A stretch of DNA of 64,000 nucleotides from Progne subis subis (GCA_022316685.1 JAKJHU010000005.1:19198707-19262706); one strand, 5' to 3'; numbered from the stretch's first letter, positions 14,283 to 26,192 are shown. Notes: generated from the sequence alone by a model not told the origin. Numbers and translations: made by a program.

Positions 14283-14460
14283 TTGCTGGGTTGTTTTCTG
14301 CTTAGTATCCCTTCCAGCCTGGTGTCCAAGTCTTTTATGAAGATGTTGAAGAGCACAGGACCTAAGACGGAGCCCTGGGGAACGCCGCTAGTGACAGGTC
14401 CCCAGCCTGATGTCACCCCATTCACTGTAACCTATGATCCAGTTGCCCCCTCAGTGCATG
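14283..14460 (-). pseudogene. CR1 LINE ORF2 reverse-transcriptase fragment
   Basis: The minus strand encodes the conserved CR1 reverse-transcriptase block, with [18 protein letters not shown] followed by KDLD and LEGILS. This is the segment just before the FADD catalytic motif. Similarity stops before FADD, so the catalytic aspartates are missing and the copy is dead. The upstream [11 protein letters not shown] part also fits CR1. In an intact element ORF2 supplies reverse transcriptase for target-primed insertion. This piece is an isolated relic, probably from the same old insertion as the CR1 3' end at 13.9 kb, with intervening sequence lost or replaced. Confidence 0.9.
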
Positions 14461-16662
14461 ATGTGTTTATCCACCTGAATACTGAACATTTTGTTTAACA
14501 TCGTGGACAAAGCATCTCTGACTCTCCTTCCTGCATGACCAGGTAATCATTTCCAGCTGTTTCATCTTGAAATTGATTTGATCTCAAGATTAGAGTGAGC
14601 TATGACCTATAGCTGAGTGTAGAAGATGCCCAAAAGACGTATCATGTCCTTCCTCCTAACTCATGCTTCATGATACTACAAAATGATTGTTGTTGGCCTC
14701 AGAAAATCAAAGAGAATATTTTAAGAATCTGGAAATAAACAAGTTTGACAAACCCCTCTCTAAGTCTGAATAAAAAACCACACAGTTTAGCTTTTAATCT
14801 AAACAATCTGAAATGATCATAAAAATGTTGACTGGGCCTTCCTTTCTTCTTTTCATCCTTCCTTCCTTCTTTCCTTTTTTCAATGTCCTCACAAGTATGG
14901 GATTTGAATTCTGACATTAGAAATGTACTTCAGACCACAACTATAATGTTCATTAAGTGAATATCACCAGCTTTCAGGCATTTAACAGTCTTTCTTCCCA
15001 ACCTGTAGTCATTTTTTTTGGCAGAGATATCTTTGCAAAATTTGATATGTAATAAAAGTTAAAATAAGGATATTTTTCTGTTTCCACTTGAGTGTGTCAA
15101 GAAACTGGGACTGAAAGATTTATAGTTTTGGGTACAAAACCTAGTTAAGAATTAAGCAGAGTACTCTTTCTCCCCAGAAGAAAAAACCCCTGGTGTTGCA
15201 GACAAGAGGACTTTTTTCCATCTACTTCTATGAGAAGAAGATGATTAGATTTCAAGATGTAAATGAAAAGGGGGAAAACTCAGTGATCCGACTAACTTAC
15301 TGCTTTTAATTAGAAGGGAGACACCTCCCAAAGTCATAGCAATTTATTTGCCTTGATTAAGAGAGGTGCAGTATCACCCATCAGGCATCGACACGACATA
15401 ATTTGCAATCCTTCTCCAGATAATCTCTGCATGCAATAACAATGAAAGAGCTGTTGAGAGTGGTAACCCCAGAATATTCTTTGTCCTTAAACAGAAAGAT
15501 CACCAGAGGTTAACACCCTCTCTTCGTCTGGCTAATTTGAACTATTAAAAAAAAAATAAATAAATATCTCTAGACTTGGCCTTAAAGGATCTACAGAATC
15601 ATTGATCATTGGAATACTTCTGAATTAAATTTATAGTTCCTCAAGCCAGGACAGTCACTGAAGTGAACATATCCAAGAATTAGTCCTAAATAAGGATTTT
15701 CTGAACAAAAATCAAATATTGCACAGTCCTATGTACTCTCTGAGTAACTGTATTTCACATGATACAATGAATAATTGGGGATTTGGGGCAAGTTATAGTA
15801 ACAGGTTTTCTTTCTCAACTTTTTAACATGGGACATATTTCTTTTTTATTTACAAATGCTAAGAGTGCTGTTGGTTACATTGCTCAAGTTTTTCCTTTCC
15901 AAGTAGACAGCACACTTTACTTTTTGACCCTTTTCCACCCTCCTGTCCTCAGCTCTAGTGCTATAGCATGACACTGGCTTTGCTTCTCAAAAGGAGAGAG
16001 ACAGAGAGAGAGGAAAGTATTTTTCCCTAAAATAATAGCTCCCCTTTTGGCAACAAACAAAGGAGAGAAAAAGTACATCCAGAGAAACTGAACTCTTTAA
16101 AAGTGCTTTTTTTGCTGTTTGATGATACAGGCATGAAGCCAAAATTCACCCATTGTACTTCATGTTCAAAATTTCTTCACACAGCTCTAAATTGCTGACA
16201 GCTCTTTAGCTACAGCCATGCTACCGGGCGCCATTATAATAGTTTTCCATACCATTATGATGTGTCAGTGTTTATGACCTGTATCCCAAAACTGGATGAC
16301 ACTCAAATCTATTGACTGCCTATAAATCACTATTTGGAAAAGATTTAAAGTTCTGAGATTGCAAGCAGAATTGCTATTGCTCAAGTGGCCCCCTCTAATC
16401 TTTTTTTCATTGAAAACACAGAAAGGTTATGGAATCATAAAGTCCATGTGCAACAAAACACAGGAAAATACTTACTGTTCTCATATAGAGGAACACACAT
16501 AATACCCACAGTTGTATGAAGGCCCAGAGGGCTTTTTTTATACATTCATGGATGAATTTTTTATTGCTACTGAATAAAGTGTTCTTGACACAAGTATTTG
16601 ACCTCTAACACTAGCAAGATTTCCTCTTGGTGGCCATTAGAATATAAATCCTTCTTCATTAG
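14461..16662. other. Unique non-coding DNA
   Basis: No gene or repeat family is recognised. A pyrimidine-rich patch (TTCC/TTTC) lies at about 14838-14882, and a short A-rich patch at 15547-15565. Confidence 0.5.
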
Positions 16663-16815
16663 ATCATAGAATCATACAATCACAGAATATGCTGAGTTGG
16701 AAGAGACCCATCAGGGTTACTGAGTCCAACCCCTGGCCCTACACAGGACTCTCCAGGAATCACACCATGTTCCTGAGGGCCTTATCCAAACACCCCTTAA
16801 ACTCTATGAGTTTCA
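16663..16815 (-). mobile_element. CR1 LINE 3' end fragment
   Basis: The plus strand reads TCATAGAATCATACAATCAC, then AGAATATGCTGAGTTGGAAG, with CCCTGGCCCTACACAGGACT and a following AATCACACCATGT stretch. All are signatures of a reversed avian CR1 3' UTR. The element is 5'-truncated, as is usual for CR1, with similarity lost by about 16815. The open frame at 16689-16931 (+) reads antisense through it and is not a gene. Confidence 0.9.
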
Positions 16816-18881
16816 CTTACCTCAGCGTTGAAAAACTTGAAGGCACCTTGAGCAGAGCAATCTTGTTCACAATCAGTGATAAAAATGATCAAAAGTGGGA
16901 CAGTGGGAAAAAGCAAAGTGAGGGCTTTTAGGTCTGCAGCTAGCCTGACTGAGCAATGCCCATTTCTACAATCAGGCAAGGAGTAGAATAATGTGTTTAA
17001 CCCTGGGATTACCGCTCCCTCCTCAGCCCAAGCCTACCTACTCGCACAGAACTAAGCACAACTAAGTCCTTTGAAGAAAGGATAAAATTGCTGTTTATTT
17101 TTATTGTGAATGTCCTCTGAGGATTTCAGTAGTCATATTAAGATTCAGTTGACAGTTAAAAGTGAAAGTTAGCCTCATTATCCTAGAGGAAGCCTTCATT
17201 GATGTCATTCCTCATTTTATCTTTTTTTTTTTTTTTTTTTTGTAAACTTGGTTCATCTCACCATAGCTTCTGAGGATTTTTAATTAAATCATATAACTGA
17301 TTGGATTAAAAAGCATTTGTTCCAGTTTTGCTTCTTGTTTTTTGGAAGCATTACCTATAGGTACTGGCTTAGCAGAAAATTGTCTGCTGATATTTTTCTG
17401 AGTTTTCCTTACACGTCTGGTTCTCTGACACTTTCCATTTATAAGATCAGATCACATCTGAGACATCCCTTTTCCTCGTCTGCCTTCCCAGGGATATTCA
17501 GCGATCCTGTGGCAAATAAGACAGAAAGCCAGGAAAAATGCAACATTATTGGCAACAAAGTGCTATCAGAACTTCAGTCCAATGAGTTCTAACAAGTTCT
17601 GTGCCTTTGGTTCCATTTTTCAACTATAACAGTTGTTAAGTCACACCCCTCTGAGTTATTTCAGTAATAAATCACTTTGTCCATTTGGAAAGTTCCCACT
17701 CCGTTCTGGGAAGCACTTACAGCGGCTGTCAGGAGCCCGCACCCTGTTTATGAGATGGTCCCGCTGGACAGCAGAAAGCACATACAGACCATGGAGCCAC
17801 CATGACTCTTTCTGTACAAAATTCACTCTGGTTTTAGTGGCAAATTATACTAAAAGCCTAGAAGAAAAGCCAGGCAGGATGCAGAACCTGTGCCTTTTTG
17901 GCTTTCTGCTGAACAAAGGCCAGGGTACCTGCAGCATCTGCTTACAGGCAGCATCTGGCATTTCTTTGAGGAAAGTCCCTCACTCTCAGCCATCATATTT
18001 ATGTTCTGTATATGTGAAACAGCTCAGGTTAACAAGGCTTTCAAATAACTGCACCATTAGACCTCCAGCTTGAAAATTAATTCTTTGAAAAGGTAGTGAA
18101 AACTGGCTCTTCGTTCCTTGCTCCTTCACCAGGATCTCTCCTTTCACCTTGACTGTGTCAGGGAGAATGTACTCTGCTGATCCTCTACATGCCTGATCTG
18201 CAGGTAGAGAATTAAAGCCACACTGGTCTTAACAAGGATCTGCTGTCTTCCTCCACATGCTTCCTCTAGTAACTGGGACATGTTGGTGAGTCTTGTCGTC
18301 ATTTTTTCAGAAACAGGAATGGGAAAAAACCCATGAAGTTTGCAACCTTGAAAATGGTAAAGATACACAATCACTACCTAGCAATCACTTTTTTATTGAG
18401 CAGAAAGTAGGTATCAAGTTAATGAAAACAAAAGATAAGCTGAAAGAGTGGGGGCCAGCTGGAAGATCTACAGAAACTACACCGACTCACATGAGCTACA
18501 ACTGGCAAATACCCAACAGCACCACCATTTCTGTGGGGGCACAGTGTATGATGTCCTTCAGAAAGATGTTAAGTATAGTGAATCTAACTCTTCAGACATG
18601 AAGGATAAAGTTAACTTATGATGATGTAGTTAACTACTGAATCTGAAATTAAAATATTTTCTTTATAAATATGGTATTTGTGCCTAATCTAAAAATACAG
18701 GACTAATGATACTGAACACAGGAAAATGCTATCTACTCATACACCTAACATGGAAACCGCAGACAGACTGTCTGACCTGGTCCAAAAGAAACAGCCATTT
18801 TCAGAGGGTTTCTAACCTTAGAAGAGAGCACTGCAGGCCTCTAAAATAGCTGCAGGGATGTATATGAAGAACAATATGCCA
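16816..18881. other. Non-coding DNA, origin unclear
   Basis: A 20-base poly-T run lies at 17222-17241. The 146-codon open frame at 17633-18073 (+) has no recognisable domain, signal or repeat. Nothing else is identified. Confidence 0.5.
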
Positions 18882-19204
18882 TGTCAGGCCTGGCTGGTGA
18901 GAACAAGGCAGAGGAGAGCTTGCAATGGAGCGAGTGACGAAGATAGATTGATTCGAGTGATGTTTAAATTTGGTTTATTATGGGGCTGCGATTGACAATG
19001 TTGCAAGCTGCTCACCTCCCAGAGAGATAGGCATGTGGGCCGTTCTTTGATTTCATAAATCATCCAGGAACATACCCAGAGCATTGACCTTTTATGGGGA
19101 GGGAGCTCAGGGCATCCAGCATAATTTAACACCAGCATGTCGGATGGTGTCCAGCACAGTTTAACACTCCTTAACCTCTGCCTCATTAGACATCTGTCCT
19201 GTCA
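18882..19204 (-). mobile_element. Candidate solo LTR of an endogenous retrovirus
   Basis: Read on the minus strand, this ~320-bp segment has a TATA-like CCATAAAAGG, then about 100 bases later CATAATAAACC, which includes an AATAAA signal, and then a C/T-rich tail ending in CCTGACA. The proposed ends TGACAGG and CCTGACA form a near-perfect short inverted repeat, as expected for TG...CA termini. I found no matching target-site duplication, so the boundaries are uncertain. No internal retroviral genes adjoin it. An unrelated older repeat is the alternative. Confidence 0.45.
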
Positions 19205-20320
19205 TTTATCTTTCTGTTTATTTTTCAAGTGATATATTATTGGTAATAACTAAGGAATGGGCACTGATGTTACTCTCCATGGAGCTGCCATTAGTCAGCT
19301 GGAAGTCAGGCCAGTATCTCTCTGAAATTGGTACAGAATAACTTTTAAAGGATTTCAGGTATTCTTTGCCAAGCAATTTCCTCCTGACATGGGCAGCTAG
19401 CACCCCTATTATATGATCTTTTATTTATTTTTGCTCTTTCCAGACCAGACTTTAGGAGTTTTTAAAACCAGCAAGTATTATTGCTGTTGGTAATAAGACC
19501 TGAAATTTTTTTCAGCAGAAACTTCATCCTGTCTGCGACAACCATGGCTAAATAAGAAGCCAGCAGGGGAATGGCAGGGTCTTCCATTTCAACCACATAT
19601 ATATGTATACTTATATACAGAGACAAATACATATATACAAAAAAACACACATGCTCACACACTTCCCTCCTTCTTAGGTCATCGCCATAATGGCAGATAT
19701 TAAGACTCATTGCTTAATACAAATAGTTTAGCACATTTATAATTGACTGAGTATTTGAGATTTTATTTATGCTGCCTTTTTTTATCAAGCAGCAACTATT
19801 TTTCCAACATTTGGTATATTGAGTTACATTCTGGGAGGGGAATAAAAAGCAAAGAAAACAGGGGGCCACAGTGAAGGGAGAATGAAGTATTAAACATTTT
19901 TTTCTGTGTTGTGTAACAAATGTGTTGTGATACTGGATGGGAAGTAAATTCCAACAAAGATTCTTCCACAGTACACATGGTGCTAAGCATGAATTTGGAT
20001 ATCAAACGGATTATAAAGAAGGTACAAGTCCAAAAGAACTTGTAAATTTAAAAAAAAAAAAAAAAAGATAAAGCATTCCAGATTTGTTTATACTGTGGAT
20101 ATTTGTGAGTCAGCTTTATAACAGCTGTAACACCTTGAGAAAATATGGATCATGTTTTGTTTAGCTGAATATCAATATTTTGCTTTTAAATCCATCATCA
20201 CATGAAATATATTGAAATTTTCAGCAATAACAAACAATTTTATATGAGCAATATTACCACTGAGACACAGATTGAAATAGTTAAGGAACCTACTGGCTGA
20301 CCTGAAACATCCTCTATTTA
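19205..20320. other. Non-coding DNA with small simple repeats
   Basis: A TATATG/TACATA-rich patch lies at about 19597-19640 and a 17-base A-run at 20050-20066. No gene is recognised. The 163-codon open frame at 20172-20663 (-) passes through the CA repeat and encodes alternating Val-Cys there, so I reject it. Confidence 0.55.
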
Positions 20321-20321
20321 A

Positions 20322-20328
20322 ACACACA

Positions 20329-20364
<36 letters not shown>
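20322..20364. repeat. (CA)n dinucleotide microsatellite
   Basis: About 43 bases of AC/CA with one A insertion near the start. This is a typical polymorphic vertebrate microsatellite. Confidence 0.95.
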
Positions 20365-20367
<3 letters not shown>

Positions 20368-20576
20368 AAAACTTCAGAAAAAAAAATCCTAACAAGTATG
20401 AAATGTTCTGAGAAACTGCATGAGACAGGTGTCCTTGAAATTTGGATTTTAGTGATGAAAAAGCCCAAAGTGATGGGAGGTAAGCCTAGCTGAAACAGGC
20501 AAGCACAGCCAAGAAGGAATTCACTGGGTGGGAGGGAGTTTGCTGGGGTACCAGAAGCTTTGCTTTCCAGATGTAC

Positions 20577-20582
20577 TTTATT
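20577..20582 (-). promoter_or_regulatory. AATAAA polyadenylation-type hexamer (minus strand)
   Basis: TTTATT on the plus strand gives AATAAA on the minus strand, about 360 bases downstream of the stop codon of the exon candidate at 20940-21120. The hexamer is common in AT-rich DNA, so on its own it is weak support. Confidence 0.2.
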
Positions 20583-20939
20583 TATAAAGTGCTTAATCCT
20601 TTTAAAACTACCTACATCCCACACAGATTTAGCATTCCTTTCTTGCTTAATTAATACCATCATCTCAAGTGTTGTCTAACACCATGATCAGAGAAAAAAG
20701 CTACATGCAAATGCTGCCAGACTTAACAGGACACAGCAGAAGAGACTTTGCTATCATAAACAAGACTTCTGCTCTTTCACTCTCTTGCTTCATGCTATGA
20801 CACTGGCCATTTAGCTGTAATTTTAGAAAGTTAGGATCATGTAACTGGAGTTTAAAACTTGAGGGCTACTCTCACCTTGACCCAAACTCTTCAGATACTT
20901 CAGCAGTGACAGAACTGTACCAGTGAGACACAGGGATGC

Positions 20940-21120
20940 CTATGCGCTGGAGGATGCACTTCTGAAAAGGCAGAGTGACCAGAACAAAGCCAGCAAGGTT
21001 CCTAGGAGTATGAAAGTCACCAATAAAAGGCCTGTGTGAAATCTCAAGTATTGTTTGCCGTTTGGGTCACCCACGTTGACAGAAAGGGAATTCATACCCG
21101 AACAGGTGTAGAAATGGCTG
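20940..21120 (-). CDS. Possible terminal exon: C-terminal membrane helix
   Basis: I do not recognise the protein. On the minus strand an open segment begins after a plausible splice acceptor (CATCCCAG, at about 21125-21121, with CTTTTAATTTCCTCTTG upstream) and runs about 60 codons to TAG. It reads HFYTCSGMNSLS, then VNVGDPNGKQYLRFHTG, then about 23 hydrophobic residues (GLLLVTFILLGTLLALFWS, then LCLF), then a seven-residue tail. That order (extracellular stalk with a Cys, one membrane helix, short cytoplasmic tail) resembles the end of a type I membrane protein. The codons include CpG-containing ones, unusual for this AT-rich setting. An AATAAA hexamer lies 360 bases downstream. No upstream exon was found in the window, and overlapping plus-strand frames are also open, so chance remains likely. 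Confidence 0.25.
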
Positions 21121-21125
21121 CTGGG

Positions 21126-21957
21126 ATGATCCAAGTAACACAGAGTTTATTTTACAAGAGGAAATTAAAAGACAGTGGCTTATTTAGCCAAGTAGATCCA
21201 AGTCTGAGAGGGGATACAGTCACTCTTTGTAAATACAGCTGGAGGATAAACACCAGAAAAGGGAAAGAGCTTTTCAAGCTTAAAGACAATGATCTGGCAT
21301 AAGAAGAAAGAGGTATTAGAGAGCCATTAAGAAATTCAGGCTGGAAACCGGGTATAGATTTCCAGCTCTCATAAAGGTGAATTTCTGGACCTACCACCTT
21401 TTTTAGCCTTGTGGTCAGAATTCACCACAAATTTGCAGCGGATTATGTAAGATTTTATACAACAGATTGCAACAGGCCAAGCACACACTGTGCGTCAGCG
21501 CCCTTCTCAGCCCTTCCCACCCTTTCCCAGACTGCCATTATTGTGAACTACTCCAGACCCTATTTCTGGCTCATGTTTCTTCCTTCTCTTCCTTTGGAAA
21601 CTAGGGCATGAAAGGCACCAAGATGATAATAACTCATGCCATGTCCATATTTCAGTAGTGTCCCCGGGTGGGTGTCAGGAAGCACTCCCAGCTGTGTAGG
21701 TACGTGGCTGAGGGATCTTGCAAAACTCTCTTGGTCAGAAGAAGCTTCCCGGAGTCCATTTCTGCCCAGCACAGACTGAACTCTGCGCTCATCGCCTAAT
21801 CGTACTTAAGGGCTGCATTTCAATGTTTGTGTGTTTCTCCTAATTAAGTGCCAAAAGCTTTGAGCTTTCTCCTCAGCAAGGAGAGACTCAACCCAGCCTT
21901 CCCTTGATGTAAATCTGATGACACTAATCAAGCTACATGAGTCAAATCTGGCTCATT
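21126..21957. other. Locally GC-richer non-coding DNA
   Basis: This interval is richer in GC and CpG than its surroundings (for example GTGCGTCAGCGCCC near 21490 and TCCCCGGGTG near 21660). It could be a conserved or regulatory patch. I see no defined promoter, and the open frames on both strands overlap without recognisable domains. Confidence 0.35.
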
Positions 21958-21998
21958 CCCCTCCCCCCGCCCCCCCCCCCCCCCCCCTCCCCCACCCT
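21958..21998. repeat. Poly-C tract, about 40 bases
   Basis: Nearly uninterrupted C on the plus strand with single T, G, T and A interruptions. The minus strand is a G-run able to form G-quadruplex, and the C strand could form an i-motif. Both are inferences from composition. Homopolymer length is prone to sequencing error. Confidence 0.9.
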
Positions 21999-24900
21999 GC
22001 CCTTAGTAATAAAATGTAAAGCTTTATTTGGAAAGTACATAATAAATAACAATGTCAACAAAATTCATCATTTCCCCAGTGTTACCCTATAATGAAATGC
22101 AACAATGTTAATAAAAAGCAGACCATAAACAAAACACTGTTTAGCTCTGTGTTTCTAGTTAAATTCTAAGGCTTTTAATTTTTGCATATTGTAGTAGAAA
22201 ATGGATTATTCAGAATAGTCTAAATCTATAAATGCATCTAATTACTTGAAAAAAGAAATTCTAGATTTTATAGTCTTCTGTTATTATTTAAAATCCCAGA
22301 CAGGGTTACTATAACATACAAAAAAATAGATTATGTTTAACAAGAAATTTGAAGATCAGAATTCCTGTAAACATTAATGCAACATTTGGACACAATAAAT
22401 TCCGCTTCCCTTTCCATGTTAATGATATTCTGGGTACTTGCCTGCAGATCATTTACTTTGGAAAACATTAGATGAAAAAATATGAGCTTTTATTCAGGTT
22501 CTGTCAGGATAGATAGTGTGCTCACTAGCCCTGGAGCAGACCCCTGCCACACACAGGCACCCACCACATGACACTGAACCTGAAGAAAGCCTCCATCTGA
22601 ACCTCCCTTCAGACTGTGGTTGCAAGCCTTGAAACCTGATTCATACCTGTGCAGAGTTATCCTCTGCACTGCAGAGAAAAGAAAAGGAGTCCCACCTCAC
22701 CTTGTAATAGCTGTATTTTTATCTCTCAGATAACTCAGGCAGGAAGGCATTGGTGGGAGATTTTTTCTTTTTTCAAGACATCAAAAACCTTGGCCTTGGT
22801 GCAGTGTGTATCCTCAGCACACTGGGACATGGCCAGCCCAGTGGCACAGACTGGCACCCAGTGTTGGTCGGAGGGACACGGCGCTCTGGGCTATCACTTC
22901 TTCTAACACAGATGTCTGCACTGCCGACCTGCAAAATTCTGGGTTGTAACCTGTGCTGAGGACAGGTCCCCAAAGTCCTTCTATCCCTAAAAGTGGATGC
23001 TTAGTCTGAGAATGCAGAGATAGCATGAGTAGGCTGGGGTCAGATGTCAGGTCTGCCCAGACTGGGTTATGAGCACAGGAGGAGGCGGGTACTGAGCTGG
23101 GGGATCCCTCCAGTCCACCTCACTCAAGAGCTTTTTTGCCTCACCCAGCCTAGGTTCACAGCATATGTGTCACTGTGAGACCCTTGGCGCCATAGCATGA
23201 CTTCTCAAACCAGTATAATGCCCAAAACCAGATCTGCTCTGTTGATGGGCTTCAACAGCCCTAAGGATGTTTGACATGAGCTGCTAATTTGTGCTTGAAT
23301 CACTCTTCAGAGAAGTCTTTAAATAACCATACCAACAGTGTCAATATCTGAATAGTTCTCAAGAAAAATTGCAATATTTTTATTTTTTTACAAAAGTATT
23401 CTTTTTTTTTTTCTGGTTCAAGCTATTAGCAATGCATGCTGTTTCAACACCGATCACTGACTATGGACATGCTTCTCTTCACATGCTGAGACACCAGGTA
23501 TAGACTCACTCTGAGATGGTTACACCAAGGTGTCATCTGGACCAGCTCCAAACCACAGGAGAAAATTACAGTGTGATAAGGTTAAATATCAGCTTTACAA
23601 AGGACCCTATCAATAAAATCAGTAGGAAAGATCTTCCAAAATAAACAGATACAGATCAGATGTCCTATTTTCCTCTAAGCTCACCTCTAAAGTTTGTTCA
23701 TCACTTTGGGTTAATCAGGAGTGATATTCCTTGCATAAAAGCTTTTGTCTGTCATTCTATCATGCGTCACTCTCTTCCAAATAAGACTTTTTAGTCCTAG
23801 GAGTCCGCTGCAAAAATGATACTGTTTTGTTGCTGTTTCAAAGCAATGAATTCTGCGCTGTGAAATTTTCAGCATTCACGGCAAGTTCATCTAGTCTTTG
23901 AGTGTTTTTCTGTCATTTTTTTAGTTGGACAACCCTGAAATATCTTTAGATGGCTCAGTTAAATTGTTGAAGTTTCCCAAATTTTTCTGTTGGAATTCAG
24001 CTTTATTCTAATAACAACGGTACAGAAATTTGGAAGGTACATGCATTTCTAAGAAACACTATAAATGCCCAGTCTAATTTAGATTCCCAGGTGCCCAAAT
24101 TATTTTTTGAAACTGGACTTCATGATTAAAATCTATTTCTAATTGCAAAAGTTCTTTTTCCTGATGCCAAAATATGAAGCAATATCATGTGATGTTGATG
24201 AGTTGTTCTTTGTCTAAGGAGGTTATCATTATCATCATGCAAAACCTTCAGAAATCCATACTCTGAATGAGTTTCCACTGTTATTTGCAATATTGTCTGT
24301 TTCTTGACTTAACTTTTCTATAAATCTGCCATCCATATTTAAATAAAATACATGCACAATTCCTGAACAAGGAAGTTTTGTACAATAGCATGTAGTGTTA
24401 AGACGTTAAGGGAACAAGTCTAGACACATGCTGAGTATCATATCATTCCTCATCCCCACCACATCCATATACTGTAGCTGGATAATTTCACAGTGGCACC
24501 AGAAGGCCGTGCTTTTCATTAACCAAAGCAAAATCTTCTGTCATCTCCAGAAATACTGTTGCCTTTTTTCCTGCATAGGATATGGTGCAGCTTTTTCTGA
24601 AATCTTCAGACTTGCTGACAGAGCAAAAAGCGAGGAGCCAGATAACCTCCTTCTCTCCTCCCAAAAAAGGCTGTTGAGCATACCTAACAGCCCAGACCTC
24701 GCCAATTTTTATCCTGTCTTAGAACAGCATCTAAGAAATGTATAAACTGCATATTTTTAAAAAATTCATATGGAAAAAAAAATCAAACTAAAAGCAATGT
24801 GTCTAAATGGCGTTTTGGTTACACAAAAAGAATCTTCTTCGCGCAGGTTACGAGATGGTGGTTTACAATGAGTAGGGCTATATGGTGAAAATATTAAAGC

Positions 24901-25602
24901 ACTGAATTGTAAGTTAATGTCTGAGTTGATATTAATACAGCCAAAAAAATAAACTATGTTTTCTGCTGAGGTTTGGAATAAGTGGTGAAGCAGTGAAGCA
25001 GAGATACAAGAAGGCTGTTTTGAATGGCAGAAGCTTAAGAGAAGGTGATTGTCAAACCAGTAGTGTTTGGAAAGAAATGAAAATCAAGACTAAAAGAGAA
25101 AGAACAATGGCAGGTAGATAAAGATGGGAATGAATTTCTGAGAAAAAAATAGCAGAAATTTGGTGATGGCTTTCAAAATAGTATGGAAACACTTAACATT
25201 GTAAAGATACTAAAGAGTTTAAAAGAAGAAAACAGGTCCATAATCCAGATGTCTTTCGGTGATTACCTGATGCACATAACAAAGGTGGCAGACGCACTGT
25301 TTCCAATAAAGGGCACCATTCCACACTATAAAGTCCAAATTCTGAAATATGGGAAGAAAGATTATTTTTGGAAGCATAAACTGGGAAATCGTTGAGGTCT
25401 CCTTTGTAGACTGATTTACCAGCTTTTCCAAAGAGCAATATAAGAAACGTTTATGAGTTCCTATCAAATATGGCTTCATTTATTTGTCAGAAAGTTCACA
25501 GAAAGTACAGGAAGTGAGCTACTTTATTGCTTACATCAAGTGTCGGGGAGGGGTTGGGGAGCAATTTTGTCCCCACATCCTTCTACAGTAGCTGTATGGT
25601 GT
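21999..25602. other. Unique AT-rich non-coding DNA
   Basis: No gene or known repeat is recognised. 22.1-22.4 kb is AT-rich with several TAAT-type motifs. The short open frames at 22.6-23.0 kb occur on both strands and match no family I know. Confidence 0.5.
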
Positions 25603-25605
25603 GAA

Positions 25606-25850
25606 AGAGGAGAGGAGAGGAGAGGAGAGGAGAGGAGAGGAGAGGAGAGGAGAGGAGAGGAGAGGAGAGGAGAGGAGAGGAGAGGAGAGGAGAGGAGAGG
25701 AGAGGAGAGGAGAGGAGAGGAGAGGAGAGGAGAGGAGAGGAGAGGAGAGGAGAGGAGAGGAGAGGAGAGGAGAGGAGAGGAGAGGAGAGGAGAGGAGAGG
25801 AGAGGAGAGGAGAGGAGAGGAGAGGAGAGGAGAGGAGAGGAGAGGAGAGG
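25606..25850. repeat. (AGAGG)49 perfect pentanucleotide array
   Basis: Forty-nine uninterrupted AGAGG units make 245 bases of pure purine on the plus strand. The lack of any variant unit suggests recent expansion and probable length polymorphism. All the open frames listed across it on both strands are repeat translation (Arg-Gly-Glu-Glu or Pro-Leu-Leu-Ser-Ser) and are not genes. The array directly precedes the A/G tracts to 26192. Confidence 0.98.
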
Positions 25851-26035
25851 AGAAAAAAAAAAGAAGAAACAACAAAAAAACTGAAGAAATGAAAAAAAGA
25901 AAAGAAAAAAGAAAAAAGAAAAAAAAAAGAAAAAAGAAAAAAAAAGAAAAAAAGAAAAAAGAAAAAAGAAAAAAAAGAAAAAAGAAAAAAAAAGAAAAAA
26001 GAAAAAAAGAAAAAATAAAAAAGGAAAGGAATAAA
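25851..26035. repeat. Irregular GA(4-8) purine tract
   Basis: A-runs of about 4 to 8 bases are separated by single G, with a few C/T interruptions at 25870-25890 and two T (near 26016 and 26032). It links the AGAGG array to the regular GAAAA array and probably shares a slippage origin with them. Confidence 0.95.
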
Positions 26036-26150
26036 GAAAAGAAAAGAAAAGAAAAGAAAAGAAAAGAAAAGAAAAGAAAAGAAAAGAAAAGAAAAGAAAA
26101 GAAAAGAAAAGAAAAGAAAAGAAAAGAAAAGAAAAGAAAAGAAAAGAAAA
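26036..26150. repeat. (GAAAA)23 pentanucleotide array
   Basis: Twenty-three perfect GAAAA units. Together with its neighbours it forms a nearly pure purine strand about 590 bases long. Confidence 0.97.
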
Positions 26151-26192
26151 GAGAAAAGAGAAAAGAGAAAAGAGAAAAGAGAAAAGAGAAAA
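26151..26192. repeat. (GAGAAAA)6 heptanucleotide array
   Basis: Six perfect seven-base units adjoin the GAAAA array. The unit is GAAAA with a GA added, which points to stepwise evolution of one array from another. After 26192 the sequence returns to mixed composition. Confidence 0.95.

Noticed and set aside
17633..18073. 146-codon plus-strand open frame
   Set aside because: No domain, signal peptide or membrane segment is visible, and there is no splice context or coding-like pattern.
25606..26192. CRISPR-like array
   Set aside because: The repeats are contiguous 5-7 base units without spacers, and the DNA is vertebrate.
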